Of a stretch of DNA of 64,000 nt, positions 26,999 to 36,094 are shown one piece after another. The translations under genes were made by a program, and so were the position numbers. Source of the DNA: Phycisphaerales bacterium (lineage in GTDB: Bacteria > Planctomycetota > Phycisphaerae > UBA1845); NCBI GenBank assembly GCA_020852275.1, contig JADZBE010000020.1, forward strand, positions 124,001 to 188,000, given 5' to 3'. Positions within the stretch are counted from its first letter, which is position 1; the number at the start of each line of letters is the position of its first letter. The notes beneath the pieces were generated by a model. The model saw nothing but the letters and a program-made list of their open reading frames with translations, was not told the DNA's origin and did not search any database.

Positions 26999-27475
26999 TC
27001 ACCGCGCCGGTTCGGCGTTCGACCTGGCGCGGGGCGATCTCCTGCCGCCGCCCGTCGTCATCCGGACGTGCCCCACTCGGCGTTCTCGCGGCGTCGTTCG
27101 GGCATCCGCCAAGGGCTTGCCGAGCTTGCGTTCGACGTAGGCCTCGAGCTGCGAGGCGTGCGTGAAGTAGTGATCGTAGCCGTAGTCGCCCGCCAGGTAG
27201 TCGCACTCGCCCGGCTCGTATTCGCCGCAGATCCGCGGGCGGGTTTCGTACACGCCGCACAGGTTGTCCTCGCGCAGGTTCCGGCAGCGCGCCTGGATCT
27301 GCACGTACCAGTCGCCGTCCTCCACAAACACGCTGAACCCCTCGTGCATCAGGTACCAGCGGATGTCGTCGTAGTCGCGCAGCGTCCGCGGATTATCAAG
27401 CGGCAGCGACACATACCGGCAGCAGGCCGCCGGGCACTGGGTACACAACACGCTGCCAACCACGTCGAGCTTCAT
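26999..27475 (-). CDS. YkgJ family cysteine cluster protein
   Basis: 158 residues from the ATG at 27475 (MKLDVVGSVL). Conserved cysteines occur as CTQCPAACCRY at 11-19, ARCRNLREDNLCGVYETRPRICGEYEPGECDY; this CxxCxxxCC...C...C...C set is the YkgJ/FliB-like pattern thought to bind zinc or an Fe-S cluster. The C-terminal 30 residues are basic. Biochemical role unknown. Confidence 0.88.
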   Translation of the reverse strand: MKLDVVGSVLCTQCPAACCRYVSLPLDNPRTLRDYDDIRWYLMHEGFSVFVEDGDWYVQIQARCRNLREDNLCGVYETRPRICGEYEPGECDYLAGDYGYDHYFTHASQLEAYVERKLGKPLADARTTPRERRVGHVRMTTGGGRRSPRARSNAEPAR

Positions 27476-27792
27476 GTGGCGGTGCAGTGGAACGGCGGGA
27501 CGACAAAAAGTCAAAACGTCGAAACGCCAAAACGTCGAAATCAGAACCCGTCGAGCACGCAACGACAGCTGCTTCCGAACCCCTCACACAAGTGAGTGGT
27601 ACTCCCGCAGAACCCGTAGCGCTATCGGGGGTCACGGCTTCGAGTGGCCACCTCCAAGCACCCGGCTTCCCGGTCTTGCCCTCGCTTCGTCGCTGTTCGT
27701 TTCCTTTCTATTCTCTCCTCTGCGCCTCCGCGTCTCCGCGTGAACCTTCGCCCTGTGCGTGCAACGCGCGCCGCTTTCCGTAAAATGCCCCC
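27476..27792. other. Gene-free interval with short direct repeats
   Basis: 317 bases upstream of both divergent genes. A near-perfect pair of AAAACGTCGAAA copies (27509-27545) and a CTCTGCGCCTCCGCGTCTCC stretch near 27718 are the only notable sequences. Promoters for YkgJ and rsmD are expected here. Confidence 0.5.
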
Positions 27793-28374
27793 ATGCGGAT
27801 CATCGCGGGCGCGTGGCGCGGGCGGAGGCTGGATTGGCCCAAGCATGGGGGGACTCGCCCCATGCCGGACGCGCTGCGCGAGACGCTGTTCAACATCCTC
27901 GGCTCAGTCCTGGCGGCGCCCGGCGAACTGCCCTCCATCCACGTGGCCGACCTCTTCGCGGGCGGCGGTTCCGTCGGCCTGGAGGCGCTCTCGCGCGGCG
28001 CGGCTACGTGCACGTTTTTCGAGAAGGACCGCACGGCGCTGAGCGTGCTGCGGGCCAACATGGACAAGCTCAAGGCCGGTCCCAACGCGATCATCGTTCC
28101 CGGCGACGTGTGGCGATCGCACCCTCGTGCTCCGGGCGATGCCCTGTTTGACCTTGTGTTTCTTGATCCCCCCTACGCGGATTCGCGCGACGTGTCCCCC
28201 GCGGGTCACGTCCCGCGCATCCTCGAACGTTTGGCCGCGGCGACCTCTCCTTCGAGCATGGCCGTGCTTCATCACGAGGGCGTCATCACGTATCCTGCGC
28301 AGCATTGGGCCGGTTGGCGCGTCGCCGACCGGCGGACGCTGGGCAGCCACGCGATCACCTTCTTTTCCCGATGA
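27793..28374 (+). CDS. rsmD: 16S rRNA (guanine(966)-N2)-methyltransferase RsmD
   Basis: 193 residues. The family start MRIIAGAWRGRRLDWP, the RPMPDALRETLFNIL helix, the SAM-binding VADLFAGGGSVGLEALSRGA, and the catalytic LVFLDPPY ([D/N]PPY) match RsmD, which methylates G966 of 16S rRNA in small-subunit assembly. Its TGA overlaps the next gene's ATG (ATGA, 28371-28374), indicating translational coupling. Confidence 0.94.
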   Translation: MRIIAGAWRGRRLDWPKHGGTRPMPDALRETLFNILGSVLAAPGELPSIHVADLFAGGGSVGLEALSRGAATCTFFEKDRTALSVLRANMDKLKAGPNAIIVPGDVWRSHPRAPGDALFDLVFLDPPYADSRDVSPAGHVPRILERLAAATSPSSMAVLHHEGVITYPAQHWAGWRVADRRTLGSHAITFFSR

Positions 28375-29600
28375 AACCCCGCAAGACGGATGCCCGACAG
28401 GCTTCGCTCGCCGTGCTGCGGAAGCTGCGCGACGCGGGCTTTGCCGCGCTGCTGGCCGGCGGATGCGTGCGCGACATGCTCCTGCGGCGAACGCCCAAGG
28501 ATTATGACGTCGTCACCGATGCGCGTCCGGAGCAGGTGCTCGCCCTGTTCCCGCGCGCCCGCGGCGTGGGTCAGCAGTTCGGGGTCATTCTTGTCCACCG
28601 CCTCGGCGTCAGCGTGGAGGTGGCCACGTTTCGCAAGGACTCCGCCACCAGCGACGGCCGCCGCCCGGAGCAGGTGACCTTCAGCGACGACGTGGAGGAC
28701 GCCCGGCGACGGGATTTCACCGTCAACGGCATGTTCTACGATCCGATTGCCGACCGCGTCATCGACCACGTCGGCGGGCGGGCGGACCTGGAGGCGCGGA
28801 TCATCCGCACCATCGGCGATCCTGCCCGGCGTTTTGCCGAGGATCACCTGCGCATGTTGCGGGCGGTGCGTTTCGCGGTGGCCTTGGATTTTGAGCTCGA
28901 CCCAGGGACGCTGCTCGCCATCCGCAAGCTCGCAGCCAAGCTGCGCGGCATCAGCGCGGAGCGGATCTGGATGGAGCTGGAGCGGATGCTCACTCCGCCG
29001 GGGCGAGCGCGCGCCTGGCGGCTGCTGCGGGAGACCGGACTAGCGCCGCATTTGGTCGAGGAGTGGCGCCCCCCCACCGACGAGTCGGATCGCATCGAGG
29101 TCCGACTTGCCGCGCTGCCGACCGGCGACATCAGCGCGGCGCTGGCGGCGGCCTCACTGGTTTGCGAGCGCAGCGCTGAGCAGGTCCGCCGGTTCTGCCT
29201 CAACCTGCGGCTGAGCAACGATTTGACCGACGCCGTCGCGTGGCTGGTAGCGCAGCGCGCGGATGTTCTGACCCCCGTGGCGGACGAGTTGGCGCAGCGG
29301 CGGATCTGGCGCGCGCATCCCCTGTGCATGGACCTGCTGGAACTCGCACGGACCGAGTGCATGACCCAGCGCCGATCGCTGGAGCGCTGGCAGGAAGTGT
29401 CGGCCGCCATCCAGGCCCTCGATCCGGTCAACGCCACCCCCCCACCGCTGCTGACCGGAGACGATCTGACCGCCGCCGGTTATGCTCCCGGTCCGGCGTT
29501 CGGCCGCGTGCTCAGCGCTGTGTATCGCGCGCAACTCAATGAGACGATTCGAACGCCGAATGACGCGATGCTGCTGGCGCGCGAGATGCTCGGTTCATGA
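28371..29600 (+). CDS. CCA tRNA nucleotidyltransferase / poly(A) polymerase family protein
   Basis: 409 residues. The class II nucleotidyltransferase core carries LLAGGCVRDMLLRRTPKDYDVVTDA (GG...DxD catalytic aspartates), the FRKDSATSDGRRPEQVTFSDDVEDARRRDFTVNGMFYDP motif, and the RNA-binding RRFAEDHLRMLRAVRFA. Bacterial CCA enzymes and poly(A) polymerase I share this core; the basic/C-terminal tail of PAP I is absent and the size fits either, so I leave the symbol blank. Overlaps rsmD by four bases. Confidence 0.9.
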   Translation: MKPRKTDARQASLAVLRKLRDAGFAALLAGGCVRDMLLRRTPKDYDVVTDARPEQVLALFPRARGVGQQFGVILVHRLGVSVEVATFRKDSATSDGRRPEQVTFSDDVEDARRRDFTVNGMFYDPIADRVIDHVGGRADLEARIIRTIGDPARRFAEDHLRMLRAVRFAVALDFELDPGTLLAIRKLAAKLRGISAERIWMELERMLTPPGRARAWRLLRETGLAPHLVEEWRPPTDESDRIEVRLAALPTGDISAALAAASLVCERSAEQVRRFCLNLRLSNDLTDAVAWLVAQRADVLTPVADELAQRRIWRAHPLCMDLLELARTECMTQRRSLERWQEVSAAIQALDPVNATPPPLLTGDDLTAAGYAPGPAFGRVLSAVYRAQLNETIRTPNDAMLLAREMLGS

Positions 29601-29610
29601 AGAACACAAC

Positions 29611-29715
29611 AGAGCAGCGCCCGTAAGGAAGCGGTTCTCGCGATGGGGCAATCGGGGCGATGCGCCGCTTTACGGGTGCGGCGCAGCACGTGCGCTTCCT
29701 GACGGGCGCGGCTCT
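29611..29715. repeat. MITE-like element with 23-bp terminal inverted repeats of family 2
   Basis: The left arm at 29611-29633 and the right arm at 29693-29715 pair over 23 bases with two mismatches; the inner 17 bases (GCGCCCGTAAGGAAGCG and CGCTTCCTGACGGGCGC) differ once. The spacer is 59 bases. It begins 11 bases after the polymerase stop. The arm sequence is the family 2 motif. Confidence 0.75.
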
Positions 29716-29816
29716 GACGGAGTCGTCGATACGGGTCGCCTTGGCTGATTCAACCGGCATTGCGTTGCGTTGCATCCGCTCGCAACGCCGATCCGGCGTG
29801 GAGTATGGAGAAGCAC

Positions 29817-32099
29817 ATGCACACGTGTTTGTGGATGGCGATGGTCTTCGCAATGCCGGTCGATGAAGGCGCCATTCCCCGTCCGGAGCATCCGCGCCCC
29901 GACCTGCAGCGCGAGGCGTGGCTGAATCTCAACGGTCCCTGGGACTTCGCGGAAACCGACGATTCCGCCGACGAGTCGTTTTTGACGCGCGAGGAATGGC
30001 CCGACAAGATCATCGTCCCCTTCTGCCGCGAGTCGAAGCTGTCGGGGCTGCAGCGCAAGGGCTTTGTCAAGCATGTCTGGTACCGCCGCACGCTCGCCAT
30101 TCCAAAGGAATGGACGGGCAAGCGCGTGCTGCTGCACATCGGCGCGTGCGACTGGCGGACGACGGCATGGCTGGACGGGGTGCTCCTCGGCGAGCACACC
30201 GGCGGCAACGTGCCGATCACATGGGAACTGAAGGACGTCCAGCCCGGCGCGACGCACACTCTGGTCATTCGCGCGTTCGACGACACGCGCAGCGGCCTGC
30301 AGCAGCTCGGCAAGCAGTCCGACCGCGAGGACAGCTACGGCATCTTCTACACGCGAACCACGGGCATCTGGCAGACCGTCTGGCTGGAGGCCGTGGGGAC
30401 CAGCTTCATCCGCGATTTCAGCGTGGCCGGCGATCCCGCGGCGGGCGTGGTCACGTGCACGACGAACGTGGACGGCCCGCTGACCGGCCTGGACTTGCGC
30501 ATCGACGTCTTCGCGGGTACGGAGAAAGTCGGTTCGTCCACCCGTGCGGTGCGGTCGCTGGCAACCGTGCAGCCGATCGAACTGACCACGAAGCACGCAT
30601 GGTCGCCGGACGATCCGTTCCTCTACACGGCGAAACTCTCGCTCCTTGCCAAGGACTCCGTGCGCGACGAAGTGGCGACGTATTTCGGTCTGCGGAGCAT
30701 CGACATCCGTGGGCGCCAGTTCCTCATCAACGGCAAACCCGTCTATCAGCGCCTGGTGCTCGATCAAGGCTTCTACCCCGACGGCGTCTGGACCGCACCG
30801 ACCGACGACGCCCTGCGCCGCGACATCGAGCTTTCCAAGGCCGCGGGGTTCAACGGCGCCCGCCTGCACCAGAAGATCTTCGAGCCGCGGTTCCATTACT
30901 GGGCGGACAAGCTCGGCTATCTCACCTGGGGCGAGACGCCCAGCTTCGGCGCGAACTATGAGAAGGCCGAGGTCGCCCTGCCCGTCGTGCATGAAGCCGT
31001 GGAGTTCATCCGCCGAGATCGCAACCATCCGTCGATCATCGGCTGGTGCCCTTTCAACGAGACTCCGCCGCAGGCCGGTCCGCTGCAAAACGTGGTTTAC
31101 GAGATGGTCAAGACGCTGGACCCAACGCGCCCGGTGATCGAGACCAGCGGCTGGGTCAAGAGCCATCCCGATCCTGACGTGGACTGCCGGCACGACTACA
31201 CGCAGGACGGCGCGGCGCTGGGGGCCAACTGGGCGTCGATCGGCGACGCGGCGCAGTACCCGCCGCAGTACGGCATCGCCGACATCGACCGCCCGTTCTT
31301 CCTCAGTGAGTTCGGAGGCATCGGCTGGATTCCCGAAGGCAAGCAGGGCTGGGGTTATGGGCAAAGTCCCAAGACCCTCGACGAGTGGTACGCGCGCTAC
31401 GACGGGCAGTTGAAAGCCGTGACGGAGAACCGCTTCATGTTCGGCTACTGCTACACGCAGCTCACCGACGTGGAGCAGGAGTGCAACGGCATTTATTATT
31501 ATGATCGTTCGCCGAAGTTCGACATGGCGCGCGTCCGCTCAAGCTCCGCGCGTCCCGCGGCGTACGAAAGCAGTCCTCCAAGATTTGAGGCGCCCGCGCG
31601 AGTGCAGTGGCGCACGCTTGTCCGCGCCGCCGTGGACCCCGGCGAGCCGACCGACTGGCGATATACGACGGAAACGCCGAAGACCGAAGCCTCTAGTTCC
31701 ACGGCGCCCGACTGGTCGCAAGCCGATTTCGACGACAGTGCATGGACCGCCGGCCGGGGCGGCTTCGGCAGCAAGGCGGGATGGGAGTCGCGCATCCGCA
31801 CCGCGTGGGCGACGCCGGACATCCGCCTGCGGGCGGTGTTTGATTTCGACCGCCCGACTTTCGGACGCGCGGTCGTGATGATGCACTACGACAACGCCAC
31901 CGAGGTGTTCGTCAACGGCGTCGAGCTGCTTGGGCTCACCGGCTGGAACGACACCTACGCCGCTTTCGACGTGACGGAGAAACTCCGGGCGGCGCTGCGC
32001 TCGGGACGCAATGTGATCGCCGTTCACACGCATCAGGACACGGGCGGGCAGTTCATCGATCTTGCACTGCTGACTTCGGGCGCGCTATTGGAACCCTAG
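29817..32099 (+). CDS. Glycoside hydrolase family 2 beta-glycosidase
   Basis: 760 residues. The N-terminal jelly-roll has RPDLQREAWLNLNGPWDF; an Ig-like domain follows, then a TIM barrel. The acid/base is E415 (CPFNET after RNHPSIIGW) and the nucleophile E498 (LSEFGGIGW). The family covers beta-galactosidases, glucuronidases and mannosidases; this one retains the catalytic residues but substrate cannot be called. The last 190 residues are a beta-sandwich module (FDRPTFGRAVVMMHYDNATEVFVNG). The ATG at 29817 is preceded by GGAG; 29805 is an alternative. Its N-terminal hydrophobic segment MHTCLWMAMVFAMP may be a weak signal peptide. Confidence 0.9.
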   Translation: MHTCLWMAMVFAMPVDEGAIPRPEHPRPDLQREAWLNLNGPWDFAETDDSADESFLTREEWPDKIIVPFCRESKLSGLQRKGFVKHVWYRRTLAIPKEWTGKRVLLHIGACDWRTTAWLDGVLLGEHTGGNVPITWELKDVQPGATHTLVIRAFDDTRSGLQQLGKQSDREDSYGIFYTRTTGIWQTVWLEAVGTSFIRDFSVAGDPAAGVVTCTTNVDGPLTGLDLRIDVFAGTEKVGSSTRAVRSLATVQPIELTTKHAWSPDDPFLYTAKLSLLAKDSVRDEVATYFGLRSIDIRGRQFLINGKPVYQRLVLDQGFYPDGVWTAPTDDALRRDIELSKAAGFNGARLHQKIFEPRFHYWADKLGYLTWGETPSFGANYEKAEVALPVVHEAVEFIRRDRNHPSIIGWCPFNETPPQAGPLQNVVYEMVKTLDPTRPVIETSGWVKSHPDPDVDCRHDYTQDGAALGANWASIGDAAQYPPQYGIADIDRPFFLSEFGGIGWIPEGKQGWGYGQSPKTLDEWYARYDGQLKAVTENRFMFGYCYTQLTDVEQECNGIYYYDRSPKFDMARVRSSSARPAAYESSPPRFEAPARVQWRTLVRAAVDPGEPTDWRYTTETPKTEASSSTAPDWSQADFDDSAWTAGRGGFGSKAGWESRIRTAWATPDIRLRAVFDFDRPTFGRAVVMMHYDNATEVFVNGVELLGLTGWNDTYAAFDVTEKLRAALRSGRNVIAVHTHQDTGGQFIDLALLTSGALLEP

Positions 32100-32131
32100 T
32101 GCAGTGCCTGGGGATTATCGCATGGATTGTA

Positions 32132-32220
32132 ATTCAGAGCCGCGCCCATTCAGAGCCGCGCCCGTTAAAAAGCGCATTCTGACGCTCAGAAGCGGAATCG
32201 CTCCCTGACGGTCGCGGCTT
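32132..32220. repeat. Family 2 cluster: short tandem plus inverted pair
   Basis: CAGAGCCGCGCCCATT and CAGAGCCGCGCCCGTT are tandem at 32134-32166. The second, with the inverted copy CGCTCCCTGACGGTCGCGGC at 32199-32218, forms another hairpin of about 70 bases. A partial family 1 hairpin (GCATTCCCGCCTGCGGGAAA) follows at 32243. It lies between convergent GH2 and zinc-ribbon genes. Confidence 0.7.
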
Positions 32221-32332
32221 GGATAAGTTGCAATTCCAACTTGCATTCCCGCCTGCGGGAAAATGACGGGCGTCGCTCTTCACCCCGGACGGTCGGCGGC
32301 ACAACTGCGGCGCGGATGAACCCGAACGCCCG

Positions 32333-33328
32333 TCAAGCATGACTCGTTTCTCCGGGCGGTGGCATTGACTGCTGCTGTTGTGCCCAGATCGCGCCGGCGT
32401 AGGCCCCGTGCTCGCGGAAGGCCTTTCCCATGCGCCACACGAGGTGAAGCGACATCACGCTGAACACCAGCACGGCGAGGCCGAACAGCCCCGCGCCGCA
32501 GCCCGCGACCATGAAGCCGGCCGCCGGGATACCCGTCGTCGCGGCCGTCGTTGTCGTCGTGCCTCCCAAGGTGACGGTGCGGGTCGTGACCGGACCCACC
32601 GTCATTCCCGCCGCCGGGCCGCGCACCGCAGCGATGCTTCCCAGCGCAAGCAAGGCGACGACGGGGATGATCGTCAGCAGCAGGCTGATCCCCATGGCGT
32701 ACACCAGGAATCTCGCGCGCCGCGCGAGCGCCTCATCCGGGATGCGCAACGCAAGCTTGCGCAGGTACAAGAGTTTGGCCGCTTCTCCGATCGCCTGGCT
32801 CACGCCCGTAAGCGCCGTGCCAATAACGAGGAACACGAACAGGATGCCTCCCGTCGACGACTGCCGCGCGGTCATGCTCAGGACATTGTAACCCAAACCC
32901 AGAATGAGGCAGACGCGCACGACCCGGCGCGCGTTGATGTCCTTGTGCTCGCCGATGCCGCTGGGGTCCGGCTCCGTCAAGAGCCATGTGCCGTAAAGCG
33001 AAACCAGCCCGCCGCAGAGCATCAGCCCTTGCCCCAGCACCGGGTGAACCAACGCCGCCAGCAGACCGCCCGCCATGCCGATCACGATTCCAACCAGAAT
33101 CCCCCACAGGATGAATGACACTCCCGTGGCCAGGCGCTCAAGCCAGCGCGGATCGCAATACCTCAGAAAATCCCCATACGCCGAAAGCCCCACCGGCGTG
33201 CCACATTCCGGACAGCGCCCTTCCACCGTCAGACCGCGCAGATTGTAACCGCACCGGCGGCACGGCGTGTCATGTTCAATAGCCACTCCCGTGAAGGCAG
33301 TGTGCCCAGCGGCAGGCGAGTCGGTCAT
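32333..33328 (-). CDS. Zinc-ribbon membrane protein of unknown function
   Basis: 331 residues. AAGGAG lies just before the ATG at 33328. The N-terminal domain has CRRCGYNLRGLTVEGRCPECGTPV (CxxC...CxxC zinc ribbon), a sequence common to planctomycete membrane proteins, followed by about six transmembrane segments and a C-terminal Thr-rich loop (LGGTTTTTAATTG). Function unknown; may be a regulatory or receptor-like membrane protein. Confidence 0.8.
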   Translation of the reverse strand: MTDSPAAGHTAFTGVAIEHDTPCRRCGYNLRGLTVEGRCPECGTPVGLSAYGDFLRYCDPRWLERLATGVSFILWGILVGIVIGMAGGLLAALVHPVLGQGLMLCGGLVSLYGTWLLTEPDPSGIGEHKDINARRVVRVCLILGLGYNVLSMTARQSSTGGILFVFLVIGTALTGVSQAIGEAAKLLYLRKLALRIPDEALARRARFLVYAMGISLLLTIIPVVALLALGSIAAVRGPAAGMTVGPVTTRTVTLGGTTTTTAATTGIPAAGFMVAGCGAGLFGLAVLVFSVMSLHLVWRMGKAFREHGAYAGAIWAQQQQSMPPPGETSHA

Positions 33329-33419
33329 GAGCAGCTCCTTCTGAAGTACGCGGGCGGCAAGAATACGGCGCAGCCAGCAGGCCGTCCACATTCGCGGAGG
33401 CGAAATCGTTGCTACACCC

Positions 33420-33545
33420 TGGTCACGCCCGCTTGCGGTCCGTGGCGGAACTCGGCGCCGGATATGGGGTCCGCCACGCCCGCGCAGGCGGGGGCTCAGG
33501 GCGCGCCTGCGAACCGCTGGATTCCCGCCTGCGCGGGAATGACGG
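33420..33545 (-). repeat. Dispersed double-hairpin repeat, family 1, copy E (reverse orientation)
   Basis: Read on the minus strand it starts GTCATTCCCGCGCAGGCGGG and ends with a second hairpin and CGAGTTCCGCCAC. It lies between two minus-strand genes and outside any coding region. Confidence 0.8.
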
Positions 33546-33607
33546 CAGCCCCCCACTGTCGCAGACTCCCACTGGGGCAGACCCCCGCTGTCGCAGCCGC
33601 CCCACTG

Positions 33608-35257
33608 TCAGCGCTTTCCAGTCTCGTCGCGCTCGACTTTCAACACCCAGTTGTGGCTCAGTTTTGCGATGATCCCAAGCCGCCCCTCCTTCCAATTACC
33701 GCGCCGGCTCAGCAGATCGCGCAGCAATGGAGGACTGGACACGATGTACTCAAGGCCTTCCTCCTCAATGAACCGGTCCATGCGCCCCGTCTTCAAAGCG
33801 TCCAGCGCAGCCGCATGGGTCTTGCCGTCCAGATTGATGACGTCCCATCCGAGATAGTAGTCCAGAATGCCGCTTTCAAAGCTGCCGATCCGGCATCCGC
33901 GGGGCAGCAGTTCGCGCAGGGCAAGCGTGTCTGCATACATGCGCGGTTCATTGACCGATGGGGGCGGATCCCCGAACAATCGCACATGGCCGTCAATGCC
34001 CGCGGCGCCATAAATCGCCACCATAAACAAACAAGCAACGGCCCCCAGCCCGCGGCTTTTCGCCGCCAAACCATTGATGACGGCGTCCACCCACAGCGCC
34101 GACGGAAACACCAGCAGCACGCCGACGGGCGTCATGTATCTCCAGAACCACCAGCGACCAAAGCCCCACGTCGAATAGGCCGCGATCAGCAGAACGGCGA
34201 AGACCCACGCCGAGGGCATGGCGCGCCACAGGTTTCGCAGCCGGCGCGCATCGGGATGACCAAGCGCCAAGCGCCGATGCGCCAGCCACGCCGCGGCGCA
34301 CCATCCCGCAATCCACAAGCCCGACCACTGCGGCGCGGCGCGCAGAAATGTGTAGACAGGCTGGCTCAGCGGCGTCTCTGCAACCAGGTGAGTCAGGGCG
34401 TCCGTCGCGTGCAGCGCATAGAATGAAACCGGCGGCGCGCCCGGCTCGAAATACACCGGCGAAGCAACGGGAATTCCTTCCGTCCCATACAGTTGAGAAA
34501 TCGTGCGCGTCGCTTCGCCGCTGCTCGGAAGCATCGAGCCGCAGACGATCCAACTCCACATGAACCACGGCGCCAGCACCGCGACACACATACCTATTGA
34601 AACGGCGCAGCGCCCCAGCTCCGTCCTCGACCGGCAGCGCTGGGCCCAAGCCAACAGAATCGGGATTACAATAAAAACAAGGTCGATCCGTGCCAGCACC
34701 GCCAGCCCAAGCAGCAACCCAAACACCGCGGCGCGACCCAGCGTGACCAGCCTCCCGCCAAGCCGCGCCTGCAGGTCGCGCTCGAGCACGATCAACATCA
34801 TCAGGTTCGCAAGGCTCGTCTCCAGCCCGCACAACGCCGCGCGTGCCATGAAGCTCGATGCAACAAACAATGCTGCGCCGATCAAGCCCACCCGTGCTCC
34901 GTGCAATCGCGACAGAATCTTGTATATCCAGACCGCGCACAGAACGCCGAATGTGGAACACATCAGCGCCGAGGCAACCGTCGCATCGCCCGCATCCAGA
35001 ATCCAATACAAAGGAACGAGCAGGAAAACGAAAAGCGGTTGAAACCCATTGGTCGCCGCGCCGGCCTGCGTGATGCCCCGCCCCTCCGCAATATTCATTG
35101 CGATCTTGTGGGACATGAAAGCGTCATCGACATACAACCCCTGGCCCGTCATCGGTCCGGCATGAAGCACGAGAGCCGCGCGAACGAGGGCGGATGAGCC
35201 GAGCAGGATGCCCAGCGCGACTTTCTGAGGCGTCGTCATCTGTGACGAGGGCGTCAT
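33608..35257 (-). CDS. Polytopic glycosyltransferase-like membrane protein (GT-C/ArnT-like)
   Basis: About 549 residues with 10-12 transmembrane segments. After the first helix, VDDAFMSHKIAMNIAEGRGITQAGAATNGFQPLFVFLL has the acidic D-D motif and the loop typical of GT-C fold glycosyltransferases (GT39/GT83/ArnT) that use polyprenyl-phosphate sugars. The C-terminal 150 residues are a soluble domain with YADTLALRELLPRGCRIGSFESGILDYYLGWDVINLDGK, as in planctomycete/actinobacterial families. Sugar acceptor unknown. ATG 35257 chosen because GGGGAG precedes it; ATG 35275 is possible. Confidence 0.75.
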   Translation of the reverse strand: MTPSSQMTTPQKVALGILLGSSALVRAALVLHAGPMTGQGLYVDDAFMSHKIAMNIAEGRGITQAGAATNGFQPLFVFLLVPLYWILDAGDATVASALMCSTFGVLCAVWIYKILSRLHGARVGLIGAALFVASSFMARAALCGLETSLANLMMLIVLERDLQARLGGRLVTLGRAAVFGLLLGLAVLARIDLVFIVIPILLAWAQRCRSRTELGRCAVSIGMCVAVLAPWFMWSWIVCGSMLPSSGEATRTISQLYGTEGIPVASPVYFEPGAPPVSFYALHATDALTHLVAETPLSQPVYTFLRAAPQWSGLWIAGWCAAAWLAHRRLALGHPDARRLRNLWRAMPSAWVFAVLLIAAYSTWGFGRWWFWRYMTPVGVLLVFPSALWVDAVINGLAAKSRGLGAVACLFMVAIYGAAGIDGHVRLFGDPPPSVNEPRMYADTLALRELLPRGCRIGSFESGILDYYLGWDVINLDGKTHAAALDALKTGRMDRFIEEEGLEYIVSSPPLLRDLLSRRGNWKEGRLGIIAKLSHNWVLKVERDETGKR

Positions 35258-35339
35258 GGAATCGCAGCTCCCCATGCAGCGTTCCGTTCAGCGATGCATC
35301 GCGGGGCGCACCACCCAGCGCTCTGCGAGAATCCATTCC

Positions 35340-35852
35340 TCAGGCGGGCGATTGCGATGTCTGCCCGCCGGCCGCCCGAATCGACTCATACTCGCGCATC
35401 ACCTCGCCCAACGACTGCTGCGCCTCGAAGATGAGATTGTATTGTTGGTAGAACACCACGCAGTTGACCATCGCCGCCGCGCTCGCGGCGAGCAGATGCC
35501 ACCTCGGACCCTGAGTGCCCGACAGCCTCCACGCTCCCGTGCCCACGGCCACCGCGATGGAGAGCATCCCAAGCCCGACCAGCAGCGTGATCCGCTTCTT
35601 CGATCGGCGCAGTCGCTCGAACGGCTCGACGGAAAGCTTGCCCAGCGCCACCGCTTGATGCATGAGCTTGCCTGTGACCGCGAAATACGTGAGAACGACG
35701 GCGTGCATCATGCACCCGAAGATCGCCGTGAAGAGCGCCGCGCCGACGTGACGACGAAACCCCGCCACATCCACGGCCACAAGCCCCAGCGCGCCGGTCG
35801 CCAGGAAGAGCAGAACCTCGCTCACGGCAGTCCAGAGGAATGCTCTCGCCAT
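35340..35852 (-). CDS. Small membrane protein of unknown function
   Basis: 170 residues with four predicted transmembrane segments (LLFLATGALGLVAVDVAG, GAALFTAIFGCMMHAVVLTYF, ITLLVGLGMLSIAVAVGTG, LLAASAAAMVNCVVFY) and a polar C-terminus. No family recognised; a four-helix plan with HxxV/H residues could bind heme, but this is speculation. Confidence 0.65.
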   Translation of the reverse strand: MARAFLWTAVSEVLLFLATGALGLVAVDVAGFRRHVGAALFTAIFGCMMHAVVLTYFAVTGKLMHQAVALGKLSVEPFERLRRSKKRITLLVGLGMLSIAVAVGTGAWRLSGTQGPRWHLLAASAAAMVNCVVFYQQYNLIFEAQQSLGEVMREYESIRAAGGQTSQSPA

Positions 35853-35933
35853 ATCAACCGTCCGCGTCCCGCCGCGGCGAAGCCCGGTGGAAGTCTCTCG
35901 TTCGACGATGCGCGCCCGGCCCTGCGTCCTGCA

Positions 35934-36070
35934 GTCGGCGGTGGAACTCGCAACCGGGCATAGGAACCGTCACCCCCGCGCCGGCGGGGGTCCATTCGTC
36001 CCCGGAAAACGACTGAACCCTCGACTCGTACCAGCTTGCCGGCTGGATTCCCGCCTTCGCGGGAATGACG
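35934..36070 (-). repeat. Dispersed double-hairpin repeat, family 1, copy F (reverse orientation)
   Basis: On the minus strand: CGTCATTCCCGCGAAGGCGG, then ...GGACCCCCGCCGGCGCGGGG and GCGAGTTCCAC. Complete copy; lies between two minus-strand genes. Confidence 0.85.
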
Positions 36071-36094
36071 AGCGCGGACTTCCACCACGGCTTG

